This document shows positions 1 through 15,699 of a DNA stretch of 64,000 nucleotides, in pieces; the stretch's first letter is position 1, and each line of letters starts with the position of its first letter. Below the pieces are notes generated by a model. It made no database searches, was not told the DNA's origin, and worked only from the letters and a program-made list of their open reading frames with translations. The stretch is from Cliona cf. orientalis (taxonomy: Eukaryota > Porifera > Demospongiae > Clionaida > Clionaidae). The stretch spans positions 2,170,001-2,234,000 of the forward strand of contig OZ005697.1 in assembly GCA_963930775.1 (NCBI GenBank), given 5' to 3'. A program made the translations under genes and the position numbers.

Positions 1-6
1 CCATAC

Positions 7-951
7 CTGTTCCAGGGATTTCCCCAAATATTTCTTGTAGGGATCAGCCTTGAATTGATTCCGTCTGCTATCGTCTCCAGAGCTGCTAACGACAATACAA
101 ATGGGAGGGGCAGAGATAGGAGGTGCATCGTTAGTAATAGCAAAACGAACTGAATGTTTTAACAAATCGGGGCAAGATTGCCGACTTTTAAAGTCACAAT
201 CGACGTCGCAATCTTCCTCGTCAACTACATTTGAGCGCTCAATATCTGCACCAAGCAGGCGGCTCTGCTCCATATCTCTGGACGGCGACAGTATGCAAGA
301 ATCGGACCCGCGCCGCATTTGTCTACCATAGCTACTTGTAGGACTTTTCAAGTAGTTACCACTATCTAAGTCAATGCAATCGTCTTCCAAATTCGAGTGC
401 TCAATGACAGTAGTGAGCATGTTGTGGACCTGCTTGATGCCGCTGGATGATGAAGGTAGGCAAGACTCGGATCGACGTCGCTGTTTAGCTCCGGGACTCT
501 TCAAATTGCTTCCCAAGAGTCCGCCAAGCCCTAGTCCCAAGCCGGTAGGCCGTGTGTGCTTAGGTCTCACATTCATAGGAGGCTCCAGACCGTCTGGTAA
601 ACTGGGAGCCATCATCGACGACGATGATGAGTTCTGTGATGAGTTTATGGGGTAAACAGGAAGCTTAAGAGCCTGAGTCTGTGCCTTTCTCTCTCTCGCT
701 CGACGAAATTTCACCGGGAGGAGGAAGAGAGATTTATTTTTCTTTGATTTTTGTCCCTTCGGGGAGGAGGCTAGCGAGAGGAGCTCCGGTCCGGGGGTAA
801 GGGCGGCAGAATTGGAACTGGCCACAGCTTTGGCAGCACTGGCCAAGTCGTCATCCAGGTCAAGCAGGTTTGGGCAGCTTTGACTTAGCTCCGACAAATT
901 GAGTGGGGTGGTGATACTCTTGGAACGAAATCTTGGTGCCAGGAAGTTCAT
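7..951 (-). CDS. First coding exon of an unrecognised Ser-rich protein with internal repeats (partial)
   Basis: Reading minus from the ATG at 951, the frame stays open for 315 codons to a donor (CAG|GTATGG) at position 7, so the gene continues left of the window. I do not recognise the family. The product is low-complexity, Ser-rich and basic around residues 65-95. From about residue 150 a unit recurs: LKSP, then RR-x-S-E/D-SC, then IE-H/R-SN, then an acidic D/E-D-C stretch; a third, shortened copy carries RQSCPDLLKHS, and an SQSCPNLL motif lies near residue 23. The RRxS sites look like basophilic-kinase or 14-3-3 targets, which is inference. HSVRF near residue 275 is loosely like a PP1-docking motif. 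The start is the first ATG of the open frame; an upstream exon cannot be excluded. Sure of coding, unsure of function. Confidence 0.75.
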
Positions 952-2992
952 TGTGACTGTTTCACTCCGTATCTTTAAGAGTTGAACATTGATTCATCCC
1001 AGAATTCAGACTTGTAGCTCAGTCACCAATAATCCACTGAAGCCCTCAAGATTAATAATTATGACAAACAGATCAAGAGTGTTTCAATTCGATAGATTCG
1101 AAAGCTTCAAAGAACTCAGAATTGCAAAAAAAATCTTCAGAAATCCTCTAACAGTTGACAAATTCAAGTGAGAAAAATGGTCTAAACTGGGTCTAGTAGC
1201 TGCTAAGAGTGACACCTCCACCCAGGGGTGACAAAAAATTTAAATTCCTTGCACTTTGCACCTTAACAACCTTCAGTGAACACCTGATAATTGTTAGTAG
1301 CAGGAAAAAATGTATTTTTTTGATCATGTGATCATGCAATCGAGCTATTGTTTATTGCATAAGGCAAATACTAATACTCCAGCTATTAATTTTTTTATTA
1401 GTTGGCTAGTTCGATATAATCGTTGAAAGTGGTATGCTGAAGATTATTGTGCTAAGTTTTGTTGGTGTTTGATTGCCCAACTTAGTTGTTCACTGATACA
1501 AAAAATTGTTGACCAAACAAAATTTGTTATTCTTTCTAGCACTATACCTAAGAAAATTGAGCAGAAACAGAAGGAACATGATTTACGTTGAACGTTGAGG
1601 GTTCGATTAGACATGGAACAGCTATTGAGCACTTTCTTCATAGTGTAAATTTACACAATAGTATAATATCATACACACACCAACAATGGTAATACACAAC
1701 TGTAACAATACATTGCACCCATAATGGACTACTATTCGGAGTCTACTTTGTGAATGGGGTAGCTTGCCAAATATGGCAATGACACAACTAGGGAATAATA
1801 CTATTGTATTGGCCTGTCAGTTACTTTACCTGCAAGCTAATGTGTTTATTAGAAACTCAATCGGCAAAAATCGTCGCATTTTGCCCCATAAAGGATATCT
1901 TGCCATAATATTAGTATTATGCAAGCTAGCTATAGCTGGCTGCATCAATTGTTTCAAGAATGCTACCAGACCTGTTGAAAGAAAAACTGTATTTTAATAT
2001 GCCTACATGCAGTCCTCAGTGCATATTGGCTGTCTATATACATAGCTAAGCAGCTGCATGCATTAGCTGGGCCACAGTAGTGCTAGCTGCATTAGTGATC
2101 GATGGATTGGCAAGAGTCATGAGACAGAGATATCCATAAAAGTCCAAGCTAACTAACCAAGTTAGTAAAGTGATAATAGCACTTTATTCCGCAGGTGATC
2201 ATGATCACCACCTTAGCCAAACACTATAGCTAATTAATTATCTCAATTAAGCTGCTTCTAGGTATACACTAAGTCTTGCTATGCCATTGCCTTACATAGT
2301 AACTAGGCACATAGCTCGCTATGGCCAATCAGTCTCAAATGTAGTTCCCACGCATCATTCACGACAACACTGATTCCTAGAGTGACTCGTGCTCAGCACA
2401 GGGAGATTAGATAGATATTATGTGTGCACATAATTCTATGTATGTGATTGTGTTTCCCCACTGAAATTGATTCAATCTACTGGATTTATTTGAGTCATTA
2501 GCAAAGTTTTCCTGTTTGAATCAAACAAACTACTCACCTTTTAATTTGCAGTTGGATGCTAGATTTATGCTTGCTCCGCATCTTGTATTTGCACCTGATC
2601 GTAGTCTCACTCATTATAATGTTCTGTGCTTCACAGCTAGCTCCCAGTTTTAGACAAGACAGATTTTTCACGAAAACAATAGCTCTCAGTTATTTTTAAT
2701 AATAGTTTGAGGGCTGTTAGTAGCCCTGTGGGGATACTGACCACAGTCCTGCTCTACTACAGGGACCACTTCCTAGATCACCCCCAAAGAAGTAGTATTT
2801 CCACAACTTTGCATGCTACAAAAACCCCCACATGCAAACTTCGAGCCTGACCTACATGCACGCAGCCCATGCGCATGCCATAGGCATCGTTTTGTGTAGT
2901 TATTTAGCACCGATTTCCACAGCATATACCGCCAATCCTTTGAAGTAGGTACAATGTATAATAATTGTGGTCACGTAGACGTAGTTGCCTAC
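952..2992. other. Intergenic or intron/5'UTR, no gene seen
   Basis: AT-rich sequence with only short unconvincing open frames. It is either upstream sequence of the gene at 7-951 or an intron linking it to the possible exon at 2993-3225. No RNA gene or element with clear ends was found. Confidence 0.5.
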
Positions 2993-3225
2993 CTGTCAAA
3001 TCTTTCTGATCCCCCGAATCTCGACGCTGACGGGAGTAGCGCTGCAGATGCCGAGCTGCGCTTGTACTCGCGGCCTGACGAATCGAAACAGTGCTGACCG
3101 TGAGTCTCAACGGGCGGTCCCAGGTACCACGAAGTGGCTGCAGACGTCCTCTCGACTGGCTGACTGATCCTCCTACCGACCTTCTCGTGTTTCTTCCGCT
3201 TCTGAACTTTCGTTAGTACCGACAT
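2993..3225 (-). CDS. Possible first coding exon, basic N-terminus, unknown protein
   Basis: A minus-strand frame starts with ATG at 3225 and stays open for 77 codons plus two bases to a consensus donor (GACAG|GTAGGC) at 2993/2992. GC content is higher than in the flanks, as in other exons here. The peptide starts with a Lys/Arg-rich stretch (KVQKRKKHEKVGRR) and has no recognisable domain. Joined at phase 2 to a weak acceptor just upstream of 951 it would be in frame with the gene at 7-951, so it may be that gene's true first exon. It lies 416 bp from the divergent adenosine kinase start. Coding status is a guess from length, composition and the donor. Confidence 0.35.
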
Positions 3226-3641
3226 CGTGGTGTGACAGTCACAGTGCTATATTGAATTTGGCACTCCGCTCCCAACGAACAGTATAGAACAATCGATGCC
3301 GCTGTTGTCTTCGATAATTTGCAAATTAACCGACACAAAAGAGCCGCCAACAGCTGTAAACTAGTGTAGTGGTAAAGTACACACCGAAACTATAAACTGC
3401 ACTAGGCCTGCATGCAGTATCCGCTCCCCATTCTTTTGTTGGCATGCAAAAATGCTGACCTGGCAACTTTTACTTCCCCCAGAGCCCCGCCCACAACGTG
3501 CAGCTACGTACATGTATTACATACGCCTCTTTACATGCTCAGCGCTCGATCGATAATCTGGCCACGTGTTTGATCAGACGAGCAAGCAAAGGACCCCTTG
3601 TGTACGTGTGATTGTGACCAGTTAGCAGCTAACCCTACAAA
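3226..3641. promoter_or_regulatory. Putative bidirectional promoter upstream of ADK
   Basis: A 416-bp gap between the adenosine kinase start and the divergent exon at 2993-3225. It is the only space available for the ADK promoter on the left. No TATA box stands out. Inferred from position only. Confidence 0.3.
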
Positions 3642-4691
3642 ATGGATACCAAAGAACTCCCCGAAGGCCTTCTCTACGGGATGGGCAATCCACTTCTAGA
3701 CATCTCTGCCGATGTACCCGCCAACTATCTCGAAAAGTACAGCTTGAAGCCGAACGACGCGATCCTGGCCGAGCCCAAGCACCTGCCCATCTACCAGGAA
3801 CTCGTCGACAACTACCAGGTCGAGTACATCGCCGGCGGGGCCACGCAGAACGCGATCAGGGTGGCGCAATGGATGCTTCAGAAGCCATTTACGACTAGCT
3901 ATATCGGGTGCATAGGGAAAGACGAGTTTGGGAAACAGCTCCAGAAGCAGGCCACCAATGACGGCGTGCGCGTCCAATATCTCGTGGACGATGCGGCCCC
4001 AACTGGCACGTGCGCGTGCCTCATCACCGAGAAGGTCCGCTCATTGGTGGCCAATCTGGGAGCTGCTAACAACTACAAATACGATCACCTCAAGAGGCCC
4101 GAGAATTGGGCACTGGTCGAGAAGGCGCAGTATGTGTACATTGCCGGGTTCTTTCTCACGGTCTCCGTTGAGTCGATTCTCGCCGTTGGAAAGCACTGTG
4201 CCGAGACGAACAAATACTTCCTGATGAATCTCTCCGCTCCGTTCATTCCTCTCGCGTTCAAGGAGCAGCTGATGTCCGTCATGCCCTACATCGATATTCT
4301 AGTGGGGAATGAAGCGGAAGGTGACGCAATCTCAAAAGCGCTGGACTTGGGCACGAGCGATCTAAAGGAGATCGCCTCGAAATGTGCTCAGTTCCCGAAA
4401 GCCAACACAAAGCGAGAGAGGGTGGTCATCATCACGCAAGGACCTGGCGACATTTATCTTTGCAAAGACGGCAAAGTGACCTCGTTCCCCATCCTTCCCG
4501 TCACCGAAGAGGAGATTTTGGACACAAACGGTGCCGGGGACGCATGGGTTGGTGGATTTCTCTCCCAGCTCGTCCAGGGAAGGACTATCGAGCAGAGCAT
4601 GCACGGAGGGAACTACACGGCAAATGCCGTCATCAAGCGGAGTGGATGTACGTTTCCACCAAAACCAGAGTTTAAGCCACCCTCAGAGTGA
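3642..4691 (+). CDS. ADK: Adenosine kinase (single exon)
   Basis: An intronless 349-residue frame with full-length similarity to animal adenosine kinase, a PfkB-family sugar kinase that phosphorylates adenosine to AMP with ATP in cytosol and nucleus, keeping adenosine low and S-adenosylmethionine cycling. Visible family marks: the N-terminal GMGNPLLDISA, the substrate-site GGATQNAIRVAQW near residues 66-78, and the PfkB signature DTNGAGDAWVGGF at 294-306, whose last Asp (300) is the catalytic base. Length is normal for the family (about 345-360). The start fits the family N-terminus and follows a short AT-poor leader. Codon use is clearly GC-richer than the surroundings. Being single-exon in a region of intron-rich genes is unusual and could reflect an old retrocopy. 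It converges with ATG5, ends 494 bp apart. Confidence 0.97.
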   Translation: MDTKELPEGLLYGMGNPLLDISADVPANYLEKYSLKPNDAILAEPKHLPIYQELVDNYQVEYIAGGATQNAIRVAQWMLQKPFTTSYIGCIGKDEFGKQLQKQATNDGVRVQYLVDDAAPTGTCACLITEKVRSLVANLGAANNYKYDHLKRPENWALVEKAQYVYIAGFFLTVSVESILAVGKHCAETNKYFLMNLSAPFIPLAFKEQLMSVMPYIDILVGNEAEGDAISKALDLGTSDLKEIASKCAQFPKANTKRERVVIITQGPGDIYLCKDGKVTSFPILPVTEEEILDTNGAGDAWVGGFLSQLVQGRTIEQSMHGGNYTANAVIKRSGCTFPPKPEFKPPSE

Positions 4692-4915
4692 ACAATAGTA
4701 ATTATACTGGTATCTTAAGTGAATGAAAAGTTTGCACAATAATATACTATGTGACTTGTAACATCTATATTATTTTTATTATAATAATATTATATGTGTG
4801 TGAAATTTCATATAATATTATGACATTGTGATGTCTTTGATGGTCTGAATACTTGTGACTTAAAGTGCAGGTATACACAATATCATGCATACCTACATAA
4901 TATACATGAGCTGCG

Positions 4916-5012
<97 letters not shown>

Positions 5013-5185
5013 CCCTCCCTCAGTGTATATATATACAGAGATGGAAATTATTAATTTTGGTAATGGTCGTCAAAAAGACTCCACAAAGTAATACTACTAC
5101 ATCAGTGAAAAAGATAAAACACATGACATACGCACACTTCTCAACACATCGATAACAACAAAATAAAATAATAATAATAATTATG
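4692..5185. other. Convergent 3' intergenic spacer (ADK / ATG5)
   Basis: Holds the 3' ends of ADK and ATG5, AT-rich polyadenylation-like AATAAT words, and a CT microsatellite. No coding sequence seen. Confidence 0.6.
4916..5008. repeat. (CT)n microsatellite
   Basis: About 93 bp of CT dinucleotides with two TCTAT interruptions, between the convergent ADK and ATG5 genes. Confidence 0.95.
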
Positions 5186-8558
<3,373 letters not shown>

Positions 8559-8757
8559 TTTACCGCCACACCGTCTCTTGTATTCGATTCAGAGAAGACC
8601 AACTGGGCCGACCCTCCTTTGTTCGATTTTACTCTCCAAATAATCGAATAAACGGGAGTGGCACGGAAACTTTGAGTATCGGGTATCAGATATGGGCACG
8701 TAGAGAAGGCAGTTTCGATTTTTGGGGAACACGGGTAGCAGGGGAAGAGGTGAAATA
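8559..8757. promoter_or_regulatory. Bidirectional promoter ATG5 / HSD17B8-like A
   Basis: Only 199 bp separate the two divergent start codons, so both 5'UTRs and core promoters must lie here, unless either gene has an upstream non-coding exon. No TATA box is evident. Confidence 0.55.
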
Positions 8758-10873
8758 ATGACACTAGCTTCGAGGCTTGCATTAGTAACAGGTAAGTGAA
8801 GATTGTGCATTTATATTACTACAGATGTTATAAACTGCACACAACTGGCACAACTAATTTAGCATTTCCAGGGCCAAGCAAATTGAATTAGCATAAATTA
8901 ACGGACCCCGCCCCCTAATGGCCGACATGTTGCACACATTACATAATAACATTAAATTGGGGTGCACGAGATGCAAGATTGAGAGTACCCCCAAATTATG
9001 TACCACTAATTCCTTTCATCATCAGGCCTACCTACCTGCATGTACGTAGTCTGGGTGCCAGCCCCTTCACAAGAGGCTGGCGGCACCCACGTATGATCGT
9101 CCCATAGCTGACAATTTACTTAATTATAAAAATGTTGCACACATGCACAAAATAGGTGGAGGCAGTGGTATTGGTCGTGGAGTGTGTGAAGTGTTTGCTC
9201 GAGAGGGTGCCTCAGTGGCGGTGGTTGGCAACATACCGGCAGAAAACGAAGAAACGGTGAGACTCTTGAAAGAAATTGCAAAGAAGAACGGCCACACAGG
9301 ATCAAAGTTCATCCCCTTTGAGGTGGACGTGTCGGTTTCCAGTCAAGTGAATGCACTTTTCAGCTCATTAGAGAGCTCTTTTGGACAGGAGCTCCCCCCT
9401 TCTATCATCGTTAATTCTGCTGGAATTGGTACAAGGGACACATTTGCCATCGAAACTGAGAACAGCTTTGACAAAATCATCAGCGTCAATCTAAAGGTGC
9501 ACGCTATATACTTAGTACAATAATATTAGCACCCTTGCAAGTAATGGCATGTTAAAGTGTGCAAAGTAATAGTCCTGGAATGACCCTAGACTGCACATGC
9601 AAAGTTTGATTTATGCCATAATGGTCATGAGATAATCTACTTCTGCTGTACAGTATAAATAATTATTAACAGCATTGACTATCACTGATCTTATGTAACT
9701 TATGCAGGGAACATATCTAGTGATGCAGGCAGCTACTAAGATGATGGTGGAGAGGAAAGTTTGCAATGGATCTATCGTCAGCATGTCCAGCATTTTAGCA
9801 AAGGTAAAGGCCTACAATGTATTGTTACTATGATATACACTTTCTCATTGACAGATAGGTGGTGATTGCCCCAGCTATACTGCATCCAAAGGTGGTATTT
9901 CAAGTATGACCATCACTTGTGCCAAGGAGTTTGGAAAGTAAGCTATACAATACAGAGGGGTAGGAAGCAATAAACAAGTGGAGGGGGGGGGTGGCGACGA
10001 AGAATAGGTTGGTGCCGAAGGCCCCTGCTTGCAGCTCTCCTAGGGGGGGTCTGGGGGGCATGCTCCCCCAGAAAATTTTGAGATTTTATGTATTACCAGA
10101 TGCTTTCTGAGGTATTTTGGGGACTAAAATTTGAACTGTGTAATTAGGCTCGTTCGGACAGTAAGAAATTTTACCTCAACAATGCATGGTAGCTATAAAA
10201 TACACAAGGAAAAATTGGTATTTAATCATGAAAACTTTTGAACTTGCACTTTTAATAACATAAGCCATTATGAATTCCTAAATTAGCTAATTAGTATCAG
10301 ACTCAAAAAGTGGAGGGACTATGCCCCCCCTCTAGAAAAGGGGGGGGGGGGGGGGGGGAGGGGGGCGATTGCCCCCCCCCTGCCCCCCCTGCTCCTACCC
10401 CTCTGCAATATCATAAAAATTAAGGTTTGTAACGTTTTTTCTACACCATGCAAACTCAGACATGGAATTCGCTGCAATGCTCTGCTTCCTGGATTTATCG
10501 AGAGCCCACTCAACGATAGAATCGTCTCCCAGAAAGAAAGAGAGGAAGTAAGTCAGTTGCCCTCACCAATGCCATCTCTATAATAATTATTTTGTACGTA
10601 GTTTCTCAAGAAAGTAGCTCTTGGAAGGACTGGGCAGCCATCAGGTAGGGTTCTAGTTTGCTGCCACAGTACCAGTATACAAAGTGTATCATGCAAAATT
10701 CTTTGAATAATTATTGTTGCAGAGGTTGGTGAGCTTTGTGCCTTCCTGGCATCAGACAAGAGTAGCTACATCACTGGAGCTTGTATTGAGATCACAGGTT
10801 TGTGTGATTCATTGAAGATTGATGTCATTCATGTTTATTATGCTGATCATTGTCTTCAGGTGGTGTTTTCTAA
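8758..10873 (+). CDS. HSD17B8: HSD17B8-like short-chain dehydrogenase, copy A (eight exons)
   Basis: Exons 8758-8791, 9156-9496, 9708-9803, 9855-9937, 10460-10547, 10602-10644, 10723-10797, 10860-10873; 257 residues. A classical NAD(P)-binding Rossmann-fold enzyme closest to HSD17B8 (human 261 aa), which acts on estradiol and, with CBR4, as mitochondrial 3-ketoacyl-ACP reductase. Seen: the TGGGSGIGR cofactor loop starting at residue 11, NSAG in place of the common NNAG, catalytic Ser152, Tyr165 and Lys169 (SYTASK), HGIRCNALLPGFI, and the YITGACIEITGG C-terminus. Exons 5, 7 and 8 are small and read on phase without stops. Intron 4 is expanded by an inverted-repeat element. A paralogue follows 142 bp downstream in the same orientation. 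Substrate is inferred only from family. Confidence 0.93.
9953..10405. mobile_element. Non-autonomous inverted-repeat element (hAT-like MITE)
   Basis: The ends are CAGAGGGGTAGGA and its inverse (13 bp identical), flanked by a 5-bp direct repeat CAATA at 9948-9952 and 10406-10410. The inside holds G- and C-runs and no coding capacity. It sits in intron 4 of HSD17B8-like copy A; without the element and one repeat that intron would be 64 bp. The CAGxGG ends suggest hAT, but hAT normally makes 8-bp target duplications, so the class is uncertain. Confidence 0.75.
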
Positions 10874-11014
10874 CTCTTAAAAACTGTTTTGTAATCAAAT
10901 GTTTTGTTTGTGTCATTTCTAACATTTTCGTGTGTATTTGAATTTAACGACCTATACCATAGTACCATCGCACTGCTGGCGACCATTACCGTACAAATCA
11001 AGTCCGTCTGCAAG

Positions 11015-13022
11015 ATGTCTCTTGCTTCAAGACTTGCGCTGGTCACAGGTAAACATGCATGATAATGTGTTCTAACATTAGCTTAAGTGCATAAAGCAGA
11101 TCTGTTTACTAAATCTTGGTTTCGTGGCCTCAAAATAATTATCATGCCAGCCGAATTATAAAAAGGGGGCGCGGCTCGTGCATTTGTTAGTCTTCAACAA
11201 GACAGTACATGTATACCCTTCTCTTGCACATTCAGGTGGAGGTAGTGGTATAGGACGAGCCACATGTGAGATATTTGCACGAGAGGGTGCCTCAGTGGCT
11301 GTGGTCGGCAACATACCGGCAGACAACGAAGAGACAGTTAGACTCTTGAAAGAGGTCGCGGAGAAGAACGGGCACACGGGGTCAAAGTTCATCCCCTTTG
11401 AAGTTGACGTGTCAGTCTCCAGTCAAGTGGATGCACTCTTTGGCTCGTTAGAGAGCTCGTTTGGGGAGGGTCTTCCCCTCTCCGTTGTCGTCAACTCAGC
11501 TGGCATAGGGTCGTCACAGACGTTGATGGTGGACACAAACTATGAGAGGATACTTGACGTCAACCTGAAGGTATGGGGCTGACAATTAGCAGGCTCATAT
11601 CTCAATCTAAACATACGTAGTTATTAGCTATTAATGCTAAGTTCAGATACAAATTTTGCTACATGTTATTAACTAGCTAGTTAAAATGTTTCTTTGTATA
11701 TCAGGTACTGAAGATGTTCAATTGGGAGCGTAGAAATTCAAATTGAGCTGAACTACAAACAAAAATTGAAATTTTAGAGCATGTACACATGGTTTGCTTA
11801 ATATCCTCTCTAGTATAGTAGCCTGTTTACATGCAAACGTGCTCCTGGTATCTTTGAAATGTGATCTCTTCACACTTTGATCATCTTTACATATTATTAT
11901 CATCCTGGCGATCAATACATTTCACCTTGACATGTATACTTTTGTGCAGGGAACATACCTGATAGTGCAGGCAGCTTCCAAGCTCATGGTGGACAAGAAA
12001 ACCAGCAATGGGTCGATTATCAATATCTCCAGCATTGAAGCAAAGGTACTGCATGATTCTATGGATTAAGTAACCCCTTAATAAATCTTGGTCGATTATT
12101 TCCAGCATTAAAGAGCATGATTCTATGGGTTTAGTAATAATCCTCGAGCTAGGGATGGTATATGAACGGTATATCCTGGGCAACTATACATAGTCTATCT
12201 ATAACGTATACATGTACATAGTGCTTATACGTATTGCATGCTAATAACCCTTTATTTACTCTTGCTAGTAATGTATCTGCTGACTTCAGTTGTTGAACTA
12301 GCAATAATTTAACCACAATTTGGCACATACTCACAAAGCCTGTGTTGTGTCGTTTAGATGGGAGGTCTGTGCCCAAGTTATGGAGCCACTAAAGGAGGAA
12401 TCTTGACTATGACCATAGTCTGTGCCAAGGAACTTGGAAAGTTAGTCATGTAAAAAATATCCTCCACCCTTCCTTTTTCTGATTCCCCCTCATATTATCC
12501 ATAGTGATAATAACTAGCTGCTACATTTCATGGTACACTCCCTCCCCAGCTAGGCAACCTGAGCTGCTTCCGCTCTAATACTAGTCTCACATGTGTATCA
12601 GATTCTGCTCACATAATATGCAGGCATGGAATTCGTTGCAATGCCGTTCTACCAGGTTACATCTTAACTCCACTCTCCGCTGATGTGCCAAAGAGTAGGA
12701 TTGATGAAGTAAGTTGTCATCAGTAATAACATAATATTGAATTTATTTCGATAACATGCCTTTTTGTCAAAGTTTATGCCCAAGATAGCTCTCGGAAGAC
12801 CAGGGAAGCCAGAGGGTATGTACACATTAAAGTTTGTACTTTGCACTTCATGATCATGATGATTTGCAGAGGTTGGTGAGCTTTGTGCCTTCCTGGCATC
12901 AGACAAGAGTAGCTACATCACTGGAGCTTGTATTGAGGTCACAGGTAAACTAGCTTCAATTTCCATTTCTGAATCAGACTACCCTCTCTTTCCTGTTCCT
13001 TACTGTAGGTGGGGCATTTTAA
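11015..13022 (+). CDS. HSD17B8: HSD17B8-like short-chain dehydrogenase, copy B (eight exons)
   Basis: Exons 11015-11048, 11236-11570, 11950-12045, 12358-12440, 12624-12708, 12773-12815, 12870-12944, 13009-13022; 254 residues. Same exon phases as copy A; four exons plus both terminal ones have identical lengths, while exon 2 is two codons and exon 5 one codon shorter. The Rossmann TGGGSGIGR loop, NSAG, catalytic Ser and the YxxxK pair (SYGATK) are intact, so it should be an active oxidoreductase. Exon 7 differs from that of copy A at only 1 of 75 bases although exons 3-5 are clearly diverged, which suggests gene conversion. It lies 142 bp after copy A, leaving little room for a separate promoter. 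Substrate unknown. Confidence 0.92.
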
Positions 13023-15699
13023 ACTCCTCCTACTACCATGACATTGTATGATCTTGTGTGTGTTTTGTTCAGGTATTTAGTGTATACCGTATTGACAAAT
13101 ATTTCATGTCCGAAATATTTCTTATTCCTGATAAACAATCCCAGTACCGTATTTATCCGTTAATAATGCACATAATTTTCACATAGTCCATTAACATTAA
13201 AATTTTGTGATTGACGATATGCACACATCAATGATGATTACCATAATAATTATTAATGCTAGTTTTGTGCTTTTGCTCTGTACATATCAAACCCTTGAGT
13301 TAATAAGGCTATAATAATGTGTAATTGTTTATTCCAGTGCCACTAGCTGGAAAGCATAATAGTATTCTAAGCCATTTATACTTTGCTGGAATAACCAGAG
13401 TCAATTCCCAAGCTATATATAGTAGTTGGGCAAACATTGTGGCAATGTGTTTTGACAGCACTTGTCCTAATATGGTATCATTAATCTGCATGTGTACTGT
13501 GGACTGTAGCAGAACTATGCTGAACATATGACTTTAGTCACGGTTGCGGATTTATTCACATAACTACTATAGACCTGAGCTAATTAGTGTAACTGCATGA
13601 TTATATTATATCTTTATTGTATCGCACCATCTGGCCAGTATAGACTGTTAGGATTGCAATGCTTTTTAAGGAATCGTGGTGTTCATAATTATGTACTGGA
13701 CACTTTCTCTCAGATCAAAAACAACACCAGGATGCAAATACCCAAAATTTATTCCATTGTAATGACTAATACTATACTTATTAATATGCAATTCAGCTCA
13801 TCTCTAGGCTCCCCTAGCTATATACTATCCTATTTCAGTGTAGCTATGCTTTCTGAGTCAGCATGCAACATATATAATAATGTGAATTAGGCCGGGAAAT
13901 GCGGTGCTATACCACCACCTTTAAGGTATTCAGTTGGGAAGCATGTTTAAGTAATCCTATGGCTACAGGTCCAATAGGGAATTGGGTGGAGCAGGATGAG
14001 TGTCCTGGTTTGTGTGATTACAGTACAAAGTATGTCCTAGCTGCCTTCCTGTCTGAAGAGGAAGTGTGTCTATTAAACTTCATTGAACAACATGCATGAC
14101 CATGCACCTGGCCTGGCCAAGAACCTACGGGTATCCATAGTCGTAATTACACTATCTTTGGTAATGAGTAAATGAGTGTGCTATGCTGTTGCGTCTGGAC
14201 AAATTGCTTGTACTTGAGTGCATGCTATGTCTGACTTCATACCTCACGATGATGGTAATCTCATGATTAAGCAGCTGCCCAGCATTCTACATAATAATAT
14301 GCCAAACAAGTATAGAATCAATATGCATGACATTGTACAGTCATGCCTGCATATGAATATGTTTTAAATTTGTTCCCTGGGTAGACGGCAGACAAATTAG
14401 GAACCGTTAAAATTGACAGAGTGTATGACCTCATTTCAAGCTAATTAATGTTACTTACGTAGAAAACCTTCACTAAGTTAATAGAGCCCAGTTCTTGAAT
14501 GCAGGGAGCATATTGCAGTCACATGTTTGTCATGCTATAGCTAGTAACAACACAACAGCTGTGAATAGAGGAACTAGTAGTACATAATACGTATGTAATT
14601 TTAACATTAGAGTATGGTCCCTTTGCTCTCTAATTGGGCGTCTGCTTCCTGCAGTAATTAAAACCCCATCGTCCATTTTTGGAGTTGCATGACTTCATTT
14701 GCCTGCAGTGCTTCCACTCAGTATTGTTTACTCACTGCAACTGCCCATGTAGCTACCTGCCTGGTTTGTGTGTACTACTCTGTGTGTGTGTGGTGTGTGG
14801 TGTGTGGTGTTGTGTACGTCCTTGTTTGTTCACACGTGAATCAGTTTAGCCTGTGCTATTCATAAAACATTTTCCTTTCAATGTGCTATATTATCAGATG
14901 CAGTATAAGCTAACTGAATCCTAATGCACCTTTCAGTCCACATATATTATAGTTATAGCTACATGTACCTCCACAATTATTGTCCAGTCAACTCTCTGTG
15001 TGTACATGATCGCAATTTAAAATTTCCCCCCATAGATTAATGTACATGTATGCAAATTTCTGTTATCAAAGTCATCAAATTCAATTTTAGTACCCACGCA
15101 TAGCGCATGCATGTACACGTTATTGCATAGGCTTATTGACCACATGTACACGTGCTATGATTAAATTTAGTTGCCCAGGGTGCATACGTAATCCATACCT
15201 GCAGCACTTGTAGGAATTGTGTTTGTGAACTAGAAACCATAGTAGCGTTGACATGGTGCTGGTGATAAGCAGCTTGTAGAAAATATAAGAGTATTGCTTA
15301 GTGCATCAAACCCACACTACCTTCTACTCGTGTAATTGTACTTAATATGATTGTACAATGGCCATTCGAATAAGGGAATGTTGGTGATGTGAGAGGGTTG
15401 AAATAGAGTGAATGATATTAACAGATGAGTTTCTGAAATGTGCACAGTACTAGTGTGTGATTTTAGACCCGCAAACATGTTAGATTGATAGGCAAGTGCT
15501 TAAAAATTATATGAAATTTTTGTAAGTATGCAGCAGAATTGGGTAGGTCGACTTGAACAACAAATTGAGAATCCTTGAGTACATGAATGTGACTGTTAGT
15601 GTGAATAAGTGAATATCAATAATTAAAAACCCTAAAATTAGGATGAAATGGACACTGTCCGATTAGACTTACACATTGTAGTTATTCTGGCAGCTAGAG
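13023..15699. other. Intergenic, no gene seen
   Basis: AT-rich 2.7-kb spacer between the dehydrogenase pair and the RTK gene converging on it. Open frames are under 100 codons and lack splice or domain support. A GT-rich stretch lies near 14780-14815. Confidence 0.55.

Noticed and set aside
3696..4604. Several open frames antisense to or out of frame with ADK
   Set aside because: Shadow frames of a GC-rich coding exon.
13070..13160. Two TACCGTATT words suggesting another MITE
   Set aside because: They are in the same orientation and no inverted end or target duplication could be found.
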